From contig JAFSDX010000021.1 of the NCBI GenBank assembly GCA_017436025.1, forward strand, positions 1 through 53,323: a stretch of DNA of 53,323 nucleotides. The letters run 5' to 3'. Below, in pieces: positions 7,973 to 17,581 of this stretch. Position numbers and translations under genes: made by a program. This DNA is from Thermoguttaceae bacterium. GTDB lineage: Bacteria; Planctomycetota; Planctomycetia; Pirellulales; Thermoguttaceae. Positions within the stretch are counted from its first letter, which is position 1; every line of letters begins with the position of its first letter. Below the pieces are notes generated by a model. It saw nothing but the letters and a program-made list of their open reading frames with translations. It made no database searches and had not been told where the DNA came from.

Positions 7973-10900
7973 ATGAAACGTCGAAACCACACCGAACGGC
8001 GCGGCGTCGCGTTGCTGTTAATCTTGACGCTTTTGGCGATGTTCGCCGTCTCCGTCTTGGCCTTTATGACGATCACGTCGAATATGGCCGACACGGCGCA
8101 AAGCGCCGCGAAAGCCGAACGCTATCTCCCGCCGACCGCCCAAGAAGACGTCGGCGCCGCGTTGCGCAACGTCCTGATCGGCTCGAACAACGAGCGCAAC
8201 CCGATCGGCCCGTTCGGCGTCCTCGAAAATATGTACGGCGACTGGAAAGAGTACGGTATTTCCTACGACAATAACGGCGTTCCGACCAACGCGAGCGAAA
8301 ACGCGTCCGTTCAGTTTGAAGCGAACATCGCGATCTTCCCGAATCTCGGCTACGCGACGCTGACGCCGGACGTGCAAAACTACTCTTGGGGCGATATTAA
8401 GGACTACTTCGAACGCTCCGGCGGCGTGATGACGTTCGGCGACGCTTACGACTTCGCGAGCGCCGACCCCGACGCGGAAGCGGAGTGGAACGACGTCGTC
8501 GCCGGTTCCTCGACGTTCGTCCTCGAAAAGGTGATCACGAACCCGACCGCGCCGATTTATAAGAACGCCGCCTTCGTCGCGCCCGACGCCGGTACCGGTC
8601 AATATTGGGTCGACCACTACCAATGGAACGGCCTGCGCGACCCGGATAATTACAAGATTTGGGATAACTGGCACTTTCGCGTCGAGTTGAGCGACGATAT
8701 GAAACGCTTCGTCGAAGACTTGCGCGACGCCGCGTCCCGCAACGGCGCCGACCCGGCTCTCGCCGTCGACGCGTTCAACGAATCGCTCCCGCTCGTTACG
8801 GCGCGCCTGAACCGTCCGGTTTACTCCGGCACCGGCGTCGGCGGTTTCACGCCGATGGAGGCGAAGGACGCGCAAATCACGCCGGAAATGCTCGACAATT
8901 CCGATATCGACTCGTTCGCGCAATCTTACGGGATGAGCGGCGACGCGTTGCGGATTCCGTTCGCGTTTTGGACGAACGCCGCCGCGCCGGACTTGGTTCC
9001 GTTCCGTCGCGGGCCCGGCGCGACGCTCAGTTTCCGCTCGATGTGGGCGCACCTGACCGACGCGAACTACGACGCCGCGCAACGTCAAGGCGACGGTTCG
9101 CTCCGTTACTTCGACGATTCGAGCTGGGCCGTTAATTACCCGGTCGCCTACGGTTACCAAAACGGCGCGTACCTCGAGCCGCCGCGCTTGGCCGCTCCGT
9201 ACAACGCCGCCGACCGCTTCACGCTCTTCTTGGCGAACTACAAGCAAGCGCCCTTTATCCGTTCCGGCGATTTGAGCCATAATTTGCTGGACGACCGCGA
9301 CGAAAGAGTTACGCCGTCCTTCCACCGTCCGGCGCTCTTCGACACGTTGGCGAACGGCGGTTACCTGTCGATTTACGACCAAGCCTACGACGCCGGCGGC
9401 TATTCCGAAGCGGCGCGCGGCGCCCTGTTGACGGCGCTCCTGCGCAAGCTGACGCCGCGTCCGCTCCCGCTCGACCACTGGAATTTCGACGGCGGGAACG
9501 ACCGTTTGCGTTACAATAACCCGGAAAACCCGGTTTACAACCGCGTCGAAGGGTTGGCGAACGCGCTGGCGACGAACGCTCCGGCGGCGAATCCTTACGA
9601 CGTCGACGCGGACGGCGACGGCGTTCGCGAAGCGATTTGGATTCCGTCCGGGCTCCCGGTGCGCGTCGACGAAAACGGGACGCCTTACGCCACGATGTTC
9701 GCGTACACGATTCTCGACCTCGACGGTCGCGTCAACGTCAACACCGCCGGCAACTGGGATCAACTCCCGAACAAATACCGAACCGCGAACCGCTTCGACG
9801 AAGACGGGAACGCCTATACCGATTCGTCGCAACCGTATAATTACGTCGACGAACTGGCGCAATTTTGGGCGAACCATTTGGGCGGCGGCGCTTCGGTCAA
9901 TTCGCCGTTCTTCAACGCCGAGAGCTTGGCCGGTCGCTTCGGTTGGAACGACGACTGGAACCTCCCGGTCTCGATCGCGCAACGCGGCGAAGGGCGCGGA
10001 ACGTCGAACGTCCTCCTTTACGAAACGCTGTCGAAGGTCTTTTCGCGCAAGCGAACGGACGACGTCGCGACGCTCGCGTCGAACCTCCTTTGGCGCCGCA
10101 ACCTGTCCCAACGCGACGACCCGACCGGCGACGTCGACCAATCCGGCCTGCCTTGGGATTTGGCGAACAAACACGACGATAAAGCGCAACCGGGCGCTCG
10201 ACTCGTCAATAGCCAAACGGGCGTCGAATTTGAAACGGACGACGCGTTTGCGACGCGCTATCATTTCTTCCGTTACTTCAATCCGATTCGCCTGCATAAA
10301 CCGATCCCGACGACCGAAAAGCCGAAGGCGAACGACGACTTAGCGACTCTTGCGGAAGTGGAATCGCTCTTCCCGTGGCGCGGCAAAACGACGCTCGGCG
10401 CGGAATTTTACGGGATGAACGCGAACGTTGTTCCGGGTTTCGACTTCGCCGACGCCGGGTTCCGCTCCTACGACCCGCTCGGCGCGCAAATTTACACCTA
10501 CGCGCCGCGGTACTCGCTCAATCCGTATTGGGCGCGGCAAAACGGGTTGAGTTGGGCCGACACGCCGTATTCGCTCCCGATGTTGGAACGTCTTCTTCGT
10601 CCGTTCGACGCCGACGCGGCAAACCTGCCGTCGCAACTCGTCGACGACTTGGGGATGAACTCCGACCTCTTCGACGGCGCGCTCGACGACGACTCGCGAA
10701 TCGAACGCCTGATCGACGAAGCGCAACGCGCCGACGCGCGCCTCGCGTTGACGACGCTCAGCTCCGACGTGCCGTCGCCGAGCCTTGTCTTCCCGGACAA
10801 CAAACCGTTGGGAGACGGCGATTATCGAGGCGGTTCGTTCGGGTTTGAAAATTTGATTCGCCGCAACGTCCGCGCCGAGTTGGAACGCGTTTTCAAAGCG

Positions 10901-13900
10901 AAGGATATTTACGCCGACGACGACCCGAACTGGGGCGGCGACGAAGTCAACGACTACCTGCAAAAATCGCCGAACGCGGAAGTGTTCGAGGAAAAAGTCG
11001 AGGAAATTACGTCCTATTTGGTCGCGATGCTTCCGCCGGAAATCGCCGCCGGGAAGAAAATCGACCTGAACGCGTTGGCCCGTAAAAATTATTGGCTCGA
11101 CGTCGAAGACGATTCGAACGGTCGCCTCGTCGCGAGCGCCGACGTCCCCGGAAGCCGGACGCACAACGTCGGGCTCGTTAAGCGAATGGAAATGGCGCGC
11201 GGGCTTTACCTCGTCGTCATGACGCTCCTTTACGAAGATATGAACGCCGGAACGCTGTACAACCGCGAACTGCCGTTCACCGAAGACACGAACGGCGACG
11301 GAACCCCGGACGCGGTCGACCCGGGCGACTTGCTTCACGACTACGTCGAAGGTTCGTTCGACCTCCTGAAGTTCAAAAGCGACAATCGCAAAGACGAGAG
11401 AGACGTCGTTTCGCGTCAACTGACCGCGACGCGGATCGCGCAGTGGTGCGTCAACGTCGTCGACTTCGCCGACCCGGACGCGACGATGACGCCGTTCTTC
11501 TTCGACCCGACGCCGTTTGACGGTTGGTGGGTCGACGGAAACGACTGGATCGAAGACCCGGATCGCGCGACGCTCGGTTACAACCGCTGGGAAATCGGCG
11601 CGACCTACTCCGACGCCGACGGAAACGCTCGCGTCAACCCGGGTTGGGGAACCGACGCGCCGGAAATCCGCTTCCTCTTCGCGCCGGTCAACGGCGTTCC
11701 GACGGAGCAAATGGCGGACTTCTTCCTGAGCGCGCTCAACAACAGCAAAGACGCGGCGAACGACGCGACGAGCGGTTACCGCGACGCCGACGGCAACTTC
11801 CCGAAAGTTACGACGGTCGTCGACGGCGTCGAAAGCTCGACGTTCGTCGACCGCCGCGCGAACGAGTTGATCGCCGAATGGTCGAGCCGCGAAATCAAGT
11901 CGCTGAAAGATCAATCGAGCGACCTCGGCTTCCGTCTCGCTTGGGGGATGGAACGTCCCGACCTCGTCCTGACGGAAACGCTCAGCTTCCACGACTTGGG
12001 CGTCGCCGACACGGACAAGGCGCACGACGTCGCGGACGGCGCCGACGACTCCGAACGGAGCGGAGGCGACAAGCACTTCGACCAAGTGAAGCGTCCGGAA
12101 GGCTCGACTTACCTCGAGCTTTACTGCGCCGCGAACCCGAACGTTCCGCAGTCGCCGGAGTTGTACGACTTCGACCCGAACACGAAGCAATGGCGTTTGG
12201 ATTTGTCGAAGTTGACGCCGGTTTATACGGACTCGCTTAGTCGCGAACTGGTAATGCCGGTTTGGCGCGTCGCGATTTCCGACAGCCGCGACCCGCGCGG
12301 CCTGAACGTCCCGGGGGACGACGAAAACGAGCAAAAGGCGAACGCCCGCTCGAAAGCCGCCGTCTACCGCAAGGGGCGCAACGGCGTCCTCGATTGGCTC
12401 GCGTCCGGCAAAAAGTCCGGAGAGGGCCCGAACGCGCGCTTCGAAGAGAACGATTTCAGCTTCTTTTCGATGCAAACGCGTCAATTCCGCAACTTGCCGA
12501 CCCCTGGGAGCGAATCGACGGCTGTAACGATTAATTCGATTGCCGATCTTGATTTGTTCCAAGGTTGGGAGGAAGCGGCTAACGCTGTTAAGAGACCCGA
12601 CGCTACGAAAATTTGTGACGATTGGTTGAAGTTTGATTTGCGTAGCTCAAATATCCTTGGGCCGGCGTTTGCCGCGTCGCAAGATTCGCGCGTTGATTCC
12701 GTCAATGGAAAACGCGATAATACTTGGAGCCTTCGTGAAGTTGAACTTGACCGAATTGTTTGGTTTGCTCATGCAAAAGGCGATACGGTGAACGGCGCTA
12801 ATCCCGCCGAAAGCGCTAGCAACTCGAAATATAAAGATGGCGTAAAAGCCTTGGGAACGGCAGGCGCTTATCCGGACGCGTTGCGTACCTTCTGTAACGT
12901 TACAGATGAACATGTTTACCTCGCGCCGAACGAATATTTGGTCGTTGGGCCGGAAGCGAAACGTTCGCTCGGTTCCGTCGCTTTCACGGCGGCGCCCGGG
13001 GACGACGACGCTAAACGTTTTGGCGTGAAACCAAACGAAACGACTTGTCCGCAATGGTGGATTAACATCGACAACGGACGGCACGGAGCTAACTCGTTGA
13101 TAAACGCCGGAACCGAAAACCTGTCGCAAGCGGGGAAACCGGCGCCGAACTACAAGTATATGGTCGCCGTCGCTAACATCGGCGGTCGCGGGCTGAATAT
13201 TTCGGAACCGCTTTGGACGTCGATCGGCGTCGATCCGTATTACGAAGATCAAACGAAAAAAATTGATCCTGCGAACTTATACGATGACAATGGTGCGCGT
13301 GTTCTCGACGTCCGCGACGTCCCGTTTGAAATGCCGAAAGCCTGGGGCGACCGCGGAACGGAAGACGCGAGTTTTTACGACCAAAAAGTCGCAAATTACC
13401 CGATCGTCCAAGATAAGCTCTTCGGCGTCGGAACCGTTCCGGCGTACAAGTCGGCGTTCGTTCAACGCGTCGCCGACCCGAACCGCCCGTATCACCCGTT
13501 GATGAACCCGTATATCTCCGTCGACTGGAACGCGATGGACTTGACGGTCTTCACCGGCGAGAGCGTCGAGCAACGTAGCACGGACGAATTGCTCAATACG
13601 GCAACGTTCGTTGATACCCAGACTATTGGAGATAGAAATAGCGTCGATTATTTCAAAGAAGATAATAACCAAATTGAGTTGGCGGAAAATAAGGCGCTGA
13701 ACATTTCGAACGAGGGCAAGTTCCCTTACGTCGATGCGTTTTCGTCCCGGCAATGGGGGAACTCCGATCAACGGATGTTCGTCGGCGGTTTGCGTCCGGA
13801 CGGTAAAATCCGTCCGAACGTTTGGGCGCGCGGCGTCCGGCTCGGCGAAGGTAACCGCGCCGGGTTGGAAACGCCGAATGTGTACGACAACAACGCTGAA

Positions 13901-15475
13901 GGTCGAACCGACTGGCCGGTTTTGCAAGCGTTGCCGCGACACACGCTCGGGTTCTACAACGACCGCGGCCCGCTTGGGACTACCGACAGCGTAAGCGGCG
14001 AGTTTATTGAGGGAGCGGCAGGGAATGAATATAAGGGGCTGAATCCCAATTACTCGTTCGCCAAGGGAGCGGCGGTCGCGACGGTCGACTTGCCGTACCG
14101 CTCGGCGCCGCGGACGCCGTTCGAACACCTCGTTTGGAACGACGCGCCGTACAGTAATCCGTTCGAATTGGCGCTTGTTCCGGCGTCCGCGCCGGGCCGC
14201 TTTGGGCTCGAGTTCGTTCGCGAGTCGGCGCAGTTCGATCTGGCGAAGTTGTACAATACGCATCGCGGCGAACGTCGCGGCGTTTCGCTCGGTTCCGAAG
14301 GCGTTTACGGGTTCGACAAGTGGTACGACAAGGCGGAAGACGCCGACGATATGGGCGGTTTGAAGGAACGCGGCGGGAAAATCGGGCCGTATTTGAACTT
14401 CTTCTCGAGTTCGAAGCGCCCGGGCGAGTCGCTGAACCTCTGCCGCGCGTTGGAGTTCGTTTACACGCCGTCGCTGTTCCTCGGAACGCAAAACCTCGCC
14501 GGGGAAGACGAAAGCGGAAACCTGATTACCGACGATTACGGGAACCCGATCTTCTACTCGGCGCGTCGCGAACCGGGCAAGGTCAACCTGAACACGACGA
14601 ACGAAGCCGTTTGGAAGGCGCTGTCGCCGCGCTCCGAACGCGTCTCCGACGACGCGAAGCTCCCGGGCACGCCTTGGAAAGACGAATCCTCCGACGACGG
14701 TTTCTTCGACGTTCGCAACAACGCGATTTGGACGTACAACGCCGGCGATACCGACGGCGACGGAAACGTCGATTTCAAGGACGCGAACCGTCCGAACGCG
14801 TTCGTTCCCTTCCAACCGGCGCACACGACGCCGCTTTGGGGGCAACTCGACCAATCGCCGGCGCCGCTCCCGATTTCGGCGACCTTGGCCGCGCAAAACG
14901 AAACGCGTTTGGACGATCGCGGAACGAACGCCGCGCCGCTCTTCGACAACCTGCGAGAGCGTTACGCGACCGACGGCGGCGAAACGCTTTACGCTTACGT
15001 CGACGCCGCGGGCGATCCGCAAACGACGACCGATCTCGATTGGCTGATCGCGAACGATATCGCCTACAACGAAGTAACGCTCGGCAAGCGCAACAACCTC
15101 TTCGAAGCGACCGCCGAAATGCAGCGGTTGAGCGGAACGACGACGAACCGTTCGAACGTCTTCGCGATTTGGACGACGGTCGGCTACTTCGAAGTCGAAC
15201 GGTGCAACCCCGGCGTCAATATGCCGAACGTCGACCCGGACGGGAACGAAATCACCCTCGCGAAGCTGATCGACCCGAACTACAAGTGGTACGCCTACTA
15301 CCAAGCGATCTACCCGGACGGGTACACTTACGGGAAAGAGCTGGGCGCCGAGTTCGGCGAAACGAAGCGTCGTCGCGGGTTCGCGATCATCGACCGTTCG
15401 ATTCCGGTCGACTTCCGACGCGGGCAGTCGGCGAACTACCAAGACGCGATCTTGCTGCAACGCGTTTTGGACTAA
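7973..15475 (+). CDS. Giant GspK-like minor pseudopilin, 2500 residues
   Basis: ATG start with GAGGAA upstream. The N-terminus is a basic leader ending RRG, then Val-Ala-Leu-Leu-Leu-Ile-Leu and a hydrophobic helix to about residue 31. The fifth mature residue is Leu, not Glu, which is the hallmark of GspK, the pseudopilus tip subunit. GspK-like motifs occur twice: GRVNVNTA at about residue 586 and GKVNLNTT at about 2203. Asp-rich loops of the DxDxDG type (about 543, 1107 and 2260) look able to bind calcium. Known GspK proteins are about 300-350 residues, so this one is roughly seven times larger. Between 12.5 and 14.05 kb several patches have A/T-rich codons unlike the rest of the gene. The gene closes the pseudopilus cluster; what the extra ~2000 residues do is unknown. 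Confidence 0.8.
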   Translation: MKRRNHTERRGVALLLILTLLAMFAVSVLAFMTITSNMADTAQSAAKAERYLPPTAQEDVGAALRNVLIGSNNERNPIGPFGVLENMYGDWKEYGISYDNNGVPTNASENASVQFEANIAIFPNLGYATLTPDVQNYSWGDIKDYFERSGGVMTFGDAYDFASADPDAEAEWNDVVAGSSTFVLEKVITNPTAPIYKNAAFVAPDAGTGQYWVDHYQWNGLRDPDNYKIWDNWHFRVELSDDMKRFVEDLRDAASRNGADPALAVDAFNESLPLVTARLNRPVYSGTGVGGFTPMEAKDAQITPEMLDNSDIDSFAQSYGMSGDALRIPFAFWTNAAAPDLVPFRRGPGATLSFRSMWAHLTDANYDAAQRQGDGSLRYFDDSSWAVNYPVAYGYQNGAYLEPPRLAAPYNAADRFTLFLANYKQAPFIRSGDLSHNLLDDRDERVTPSFHRPALFDTLANGGYLSIYDQAYDAGGYSEAARGALLTALLRKLTPRPLPLDHWNFDGGNDRLRYNNPENPVYNRVEGLANALATNAPAANPYDVDADGDGVREAIWIPSGLPVRVDENGTPYATMFAYTILDLDGRVNVNTAGNWDQLPNKYRTANRFDEDGNAYTDSSQPYNYVDELAQFWANHLGGGASVNSPFFNAESLAGRFGWNDDWNLPVSIAQRGEGRGTSNVLLYETLSKVFSRKRTDDVATLASNLLWRRNLSQRDDPTGDVDQSGLPWDLANKHDDKAQPGARLVNSQTGVEFETDDAFATRYHFFRYFNPIRLHKPIPTTEKPKANDDLATLAEVESLFPWRGKTTLGAEFYGMNANVVPGFDFADAGFRSYDPLGAQIYTYAPRYSLNPYWARQNGLSWADTPYSLPMLERLLRPFDADAANLPSQLVDDLGMNSDLFDGALDDDSRIERLIDEAQRADARLALTTLSSDVPSPSLVFPDNKPLGDGDYRGGSFGFENLIRRNVRAELERVFKAKDIYADDDPNWGGDEVNDYLQKSPNAEVFEEKVEEITSYLVAMLPPEIAAGKKIDLNALARKNYWLDVEDDSNGRLVASADVPGSRTHNVGLVKRMEMARGLYLVVMTLLYEDMNAGTLYNRELPFTEDTNGDGTPDAVDPGDLLHDYVEGSFDLLKFKSDNRKDERDVVSRQLTATRIAQWCVNVVDFADPDATMTPFFFDPTPFDGWWVDGNDWIEDPDRATLGYNRWEIGATYSDADGNARVNPGWGTDAPEIRFLFAPVNGVPTEQMADFFLSALNNSKDAANDATSGYRDADGNFPKVTTVVDGVESSTFVDRRANELIAEWSSREIKSLKDQSSDLGFRLAWGMERPDLVLTETLSFHDLGVADTDKAHDVADGADDSERSGGDKHFDQVKRPEGSTYLELYCAANPNVPQSPELYDFDPNTKQWRLDLSKLTPVYTDSLSRELVMPVWRVAISDSRDPRGLNVPGDDENEQKANARSKAAVYRKGRNGVLDWLASGKKSGEGPNARFEENDFSFFSMQTRQFRNLPTPGSESTAVTINSIADLDLFQGWEEAANAVKRPDATKICDDWLKFDLRSSNILGPAFAASQDSRVDSVNGKRDNTWSLREVELDRIVWFAHAKGDTVNGANPAESASNSKYKDGVKALGTAGAYPDALRTFCNVTDEHVYLAPNEYLVVGPEAKRSLGSVAFTAAPGDDDAKRFGVKPNETTCPQWWINIDNGRHGANSLINAGTENLSQAGKPAPNYKYMVAVANIGGRGLNISEPLWTSIGVDPYYEDQTKKIDPANLYDDNGARVLDVRDVPFEMPKAWGDRGTEDASFYDQKVANYPIVQDKLFGVGTVPAYKSAFVQRVADPNRPYHPLMNPYISVDWNAMDLTVFTGESVEQRSTDELLNTATFVDTQTIGDRNSVDYFKEDNNQIELAENKALNISNEGKFPYVDAFSSRQWGNSDQRMFVGGLRPDGKIRPNVWARGVRLGEGNRAGLETPNVYDNNAEGRTDWPVLQALPRHTLGFYNDRGPLGTTDSVSGEFIEGAAGNEYKGLNPNYSFAKGAAVATVDLPYRSAPRTPFEHLVWNDAPYSNPFELALVPASAPGRFGLEFVRESAQFDLAKLYNTHRGERRGVSLGSEGVYGFDKWYDKAEDADDMGGLKERGGKIGPYLNFFSSSKRPGESLNLCRALEFVYTPSLFLGTQNLAGEDESGNLITDDYGNPIFYSARREPGKVNLNTTNEAVWKALSPRSERVSDDAKLPGTPWKDESSDDGFFDVRNNAIWTYNAGDTDGDGNVDFKDANRPNAFVPFQPAHTTPLWGQLDQSPAPLPISATLAAQNETRLDDRGTNAAPLFDNLRERYATDGGETLYAYVDAAGDPQTTTDLDWLIANDIAYNEVTLGKRNNLFEATAEMQRLSGTTTNRSNVFAIWTTVGYFEVERCNPGVNMPNVDPDGNEITLAKLIDPNYKWYAYYQAIYPDGYTYGKELGAEFGETKRRRGFAIIDRSIPVDFRRGQSANYQDAILLQRVLD

Positions 15476-15476
15476 G

Positions 15477-15503
15477 CGTTTGAGAAGTTGAAACGTTGAA
15501 AAC
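15477..15503 (+). repeat. Dispersed TTTGAA-type intergenic motif
   Basis: CGTTTGAGAAGTTGAAACG-like copy directly behind the stop codon of the giant gene. It belongs to the motif family described at 22516-22729. Confidence 0.4.
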
Positions 15504-15599
15504 GAACCGAGCGATTCGGGCGGCGTCGCGGTAAAGCGGCGGCGTCCGACGGTTCGATATTGAAAACGGCGCCGAACGTTGAATAACGTCGCGCGAAAA

Positions 15600-15633
15600 A
15601 GGGCGGGGAGGCGACTCTCCGCTCTTTTTTTTT
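15600..15633 (+). terminator. Strong intrinsic terminator after the giant gene
   Basis: An 11-bp stem (AGGGCGGGGAG at 15600-15610 with CTCTCCGCTCT at 15615-15625, two G-T pairs) closed by a GCGA tetraloop, followed directly by nine T (15625-15633). Confidence 0.8.
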
Positions 15634-15713
15634 GTCGGAAAGCGAGGCGATTGCCGGGTTTGGCGGCGATCGGAGAATTTTTCGCGACTTGGAGCGGCGA
15701 AGCGTTCGGGAAA

Positions 15714-15770
15714 GAGCGGGAAGAGCGACCGGCGTTTTTTCAGGAGCGGGAAGGTCGACCGGCGTTTTTT
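15714..15770. repeat. 30-bp direct repeat, two copies
   Basis: Copies at 15714-15740 and 15744-15770 share GAGCGGGAAG, then two differing bases, then CGACCGGCGTTTTTT. A separate dyad CCGGTTTC (15782-15789) / GAAACCGG (15809-15816) follows. There is no supported gene between 15634 and 15851; the ORF across this stretch is made of repeat. Confidence 0.6.
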
Positions 15771-15851
15771 GTTTATTTTGCCCGGTTTCGCCACTTTGAC
15801 TTTCCCCTGAAACCGGCGGGCGTCGGCGTACGCGTCTTTTTACCGAACCCC

Positions 15852-15879
15852 TTGGCGGCGCGGAGGAATCGTTTATAAT
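15852..15879 (+). promoter_or_regulatory. Promoter of the quinone reductase gene
   Basis: TTGGCG (15852-15857), 16-bp spacer, TATAAT (15874-15879). The TATAAT overlaps the upstream in-frame ATG at 15878, which argues that translation starts further down at 16019. Confidence 0.55.
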
Positions 15880-16018
15880 GAAAACGGCGCGTTCCGTTCG
15901 CCCGGCGACCGTCGGCTTTCGTCGGCGGCGAGTCGGGGAAAGGGAGCGCGTCGCGGAAAATTGCCGAATCGGACGCGTCGAGCGTCTTGAAAATAGAAAC
16001 GAAAAAGAAGGGGAGAAG

Positions 16019-16624
16019 ATGCCGTCGAATCAAGTTCTTATCGTCGTCGCGCGCCCGGAAGCCGAGAAAAGTTTTAACGGCGCGATCGTCCAAGCCGCCG
16101 CCGACGCGTTGACCGCTCGGGGATATACGCCGGTTGTTAGCGACCTTTACGCCGAAAATTTCGATCCCGTCATGACGCTCGCCGAGGTGAACGAGCCGGT
16201 CGAAAAGGCCGACGCCGATATTCAAGCGCGGATTCAAGCGGTGAAAGAGTCGGTCGGTTTGATTTTCGTTCACCCGAATTGGTGGGGCGGCCCGCCCGCG
16301 ATCTTGAAGGGTTGGCTCGACCGCGTCCTGCGCAACGGCTTCGCTTACGGCTTCACGGCGGACGGCCCTTGGCAAGGCCTGACCGACAAAACGGTTCAAG
16401 TTTTCAGCACGTCGAACACGCCGCGCGACGTCGAATTGAACGTGTACGGCGACCCGTTGGAGAACTTTTGGAAGACGATCGTCTTCGGTTTGACCGGCGC
16501 GAAGTCGTTTGAACGCCGCAACTTCGAGCAAATTATCTTGAGCGACGAAGCGCAACGCGCCGCTTGGTTGGCGGAGGTCGGCGAGATTGTCGCCCGCCGT
16601 TTCCCGAAGGTGAAGGTCGACTGA
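16019..16624 (+). CDS. NAD(P)H dehydrogenase (quinone)/flavodoxin-fold oxidoreductase
   Basis: 201 residues. The ATG at 16019 is chosen because AAGGGGAGA lies just before it; an in-frame ATG at 15878 falls inside the promoter and would add an arginine-rich tail foreign to the family. The product has the Flavodoxin_2 pattern of the MdaB/KefF/NQO1 group: strand VLIVVARPE, an S-F-N-x-A-I phosphate-binding loop, and HPNWWGGPPAILKGWLDRV at about residues 84-102. It is a cytosolic FAD- or FMN-dependent enzyme that reduces quinones with two electrons from NAD(P)H. It is transcribed alone from its own promoter. The last ~60 bases of the gene recur downstream as tandem copies. The exact substrate cannot be told. 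Confidence 0.9.
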   Translation: MPSNQVLIVVARPEAEKSFNGAIVQAAADALTARGYTPVVSDLYAENFDPVMTLAEVNEPVEKADADIQARIQAVKESVGLIFVHPNWWGGPPAILKGWLDRVLRNGFAYGFTADGPWQGLTDKTVQVFSTSNTPRDVELNVYGDPLENFWKTIVFGLTGAKSFERRNFEQIILSDEAQRAAWLAEVGEIVARRFPKVKVD

Positions 16625-16910
16625 CCGGCTTGGTCGACGGACGAACGGAAACCGACGCGGAAACGAGGAACGACCGTCGCGTCGTCGTTTTTTCTTCGTC
16701 GCGTCGCTTGGTTGGCGGAGGTCGGCGAGTTCGTCGCCCGCCGTTTCCCGAAGGTGAAGGTCGACCGACCGGCTTGGTCGACGGACGAACGGGAGTCGCC
16801 GGGAACGAACGGGAACCGACGCGGGAACGTCGGGAGAGTCCGTCGCGTCGGCGCGTTTTTTCGCCGTCGCGTCGTTTTGTCGTCGAGATTGTCGCCCGCC
16901 GTTTCCCGAA
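16561..16910. repeat. Tandem copies of the quinone reductase 3' end
   Basis: The stretch from CGCTTGGTTGGCGGAGGTCG at 16561 through the stop codon and about 30 bases beyond recurs with few changes from 16705, a period of 144 bases. In the second copy the stop TGA has become CGA. A third, shorter copy (GAGATTGTCGCCCGCCGTTT and following bases) lies at 16879-16910. No other gene is seen up to the tRNA promoter. Confidence 0.8.
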
Positions 16911-16957
16911 GTCGACGTTCTTTTTCGAGAAAATCGGAAATTTTTCGGTTTTGCCCC

Positions 16958-16985
16958 TTGACCGTTCGCCGGTTCGCGTTATAAT
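16958..16985 (+). promoter_or_regulatory. Promoter of the tRNA-Phe pair
   Basis: TTGACC (16958-16963), 16-bp spacer, perfect TATAAT (16980-16985), 34 bases before the first tRNA. Confidence 0.7.
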
Positions 16986-17018
16986 TGCTTTTGTCTTGAC
17001 GACGATAACTCGTTAAGT

Positions 17019-17092
<74 letters not shown>

Positions 17093-17156
17093 CTCCGTTT
17101 CCTTGGAGGGGCGTTAGACGAATCTTTGAGGTTCCGGTAAAGGGAAAGCCCGAGTT

Positions 17157-17229
<73 letters not shown>

Positions 17230-17239
17230 CTTTCGAAAG

Positions 17240-17267
17240 CGAACGGTTTATCGCCGTTCGTTTTTTT
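17240..17267 (+). terminator. Intrinsic terminator of the tRNA unit
   Basis: Stem CGAACGG (17240-17246) / CCGTTCG (17254-17260), 7-base loop, then seven T (17261-17267). Confidence 0.8.
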
Positions 17268-17553
17268 ATTTCTTGCCGCTTTTGGGCGTTTTTTCATTCG
17301 TTCTGAGACGGGAGGGCGACGCCCGGCGTCGACGTTTCGCCTCCGCCCCCGGGCGCTTGAAAAACAAATCGATTTGGGCCGTTTGTTATTATTTTATCGT
17401 CTTGTTTTGGTTTTGTCGTTTTCTTAAGGCGTTGCCGCCGCGACGTTTGATTTTCGGCGTTCTATTCTGGGAGACCGCCAATTTTCCGGGACGCTTCCAA
17501 GTCTCGGCGACGTCGCGACTAACGATAAAAAGCGCCGATTTCAACGATTCTGC
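17268..17553. other. Intergenic gap, no gene supported
   Basis: More T-rich on the + strand than its surroundings. The short ORFs across it lack ribosome sites and family features. No repeat or RNA structure was recognised before the promoter at 17554. Confidence 0.4.
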
Positions 17554-17581
17554 TTGATTTTTTTTAGGCTAACGATATAAT
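17554..17581 (+). promoter_or_regulatory. Promoter of the GNAT gene
   Basis: TTGATT (17554-17559), 16-bp spacer, TATAAT (17576-17581). It leaves an untranslated leader of about 190 bases before the ATG at 17778, containing a run of eight C at about 17725. Confidence 0.55.

Noticed and set aside
12500-14050. Insertion sequence or diversity-generating retroelement target inside the giant gene
   Set aside because: No transposase, terminal repeats, reverse transcriptase or template repeat was seen, and the frame is unbroken; only the codon change is supported.
8018-15460. Very long minus-strand open frames opposite the giant gene (for example 8018-10297, 10340-12562, 13277-15460)
   Set aside because: They mirror the codon bias of the + strand gene (GAC/GTC and CGC/GCG), are Arg/Val-rich, and have no family motif or ribosome site. 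Similar shadows lie opposite most genes here.
15579-15878. 99-codon ORF between the giant gene and the quinone reductase
   Set aside because: It crosses a strong terminator and a 30-bp direct repeat, and ends on the next gene's promoter.
15878-16018. Longer N-terminus for the quinone reductase
   Set aside because: The upstream ATG overlaps the TATAAT box, and the added residues are Arg-rich and unlike the family.
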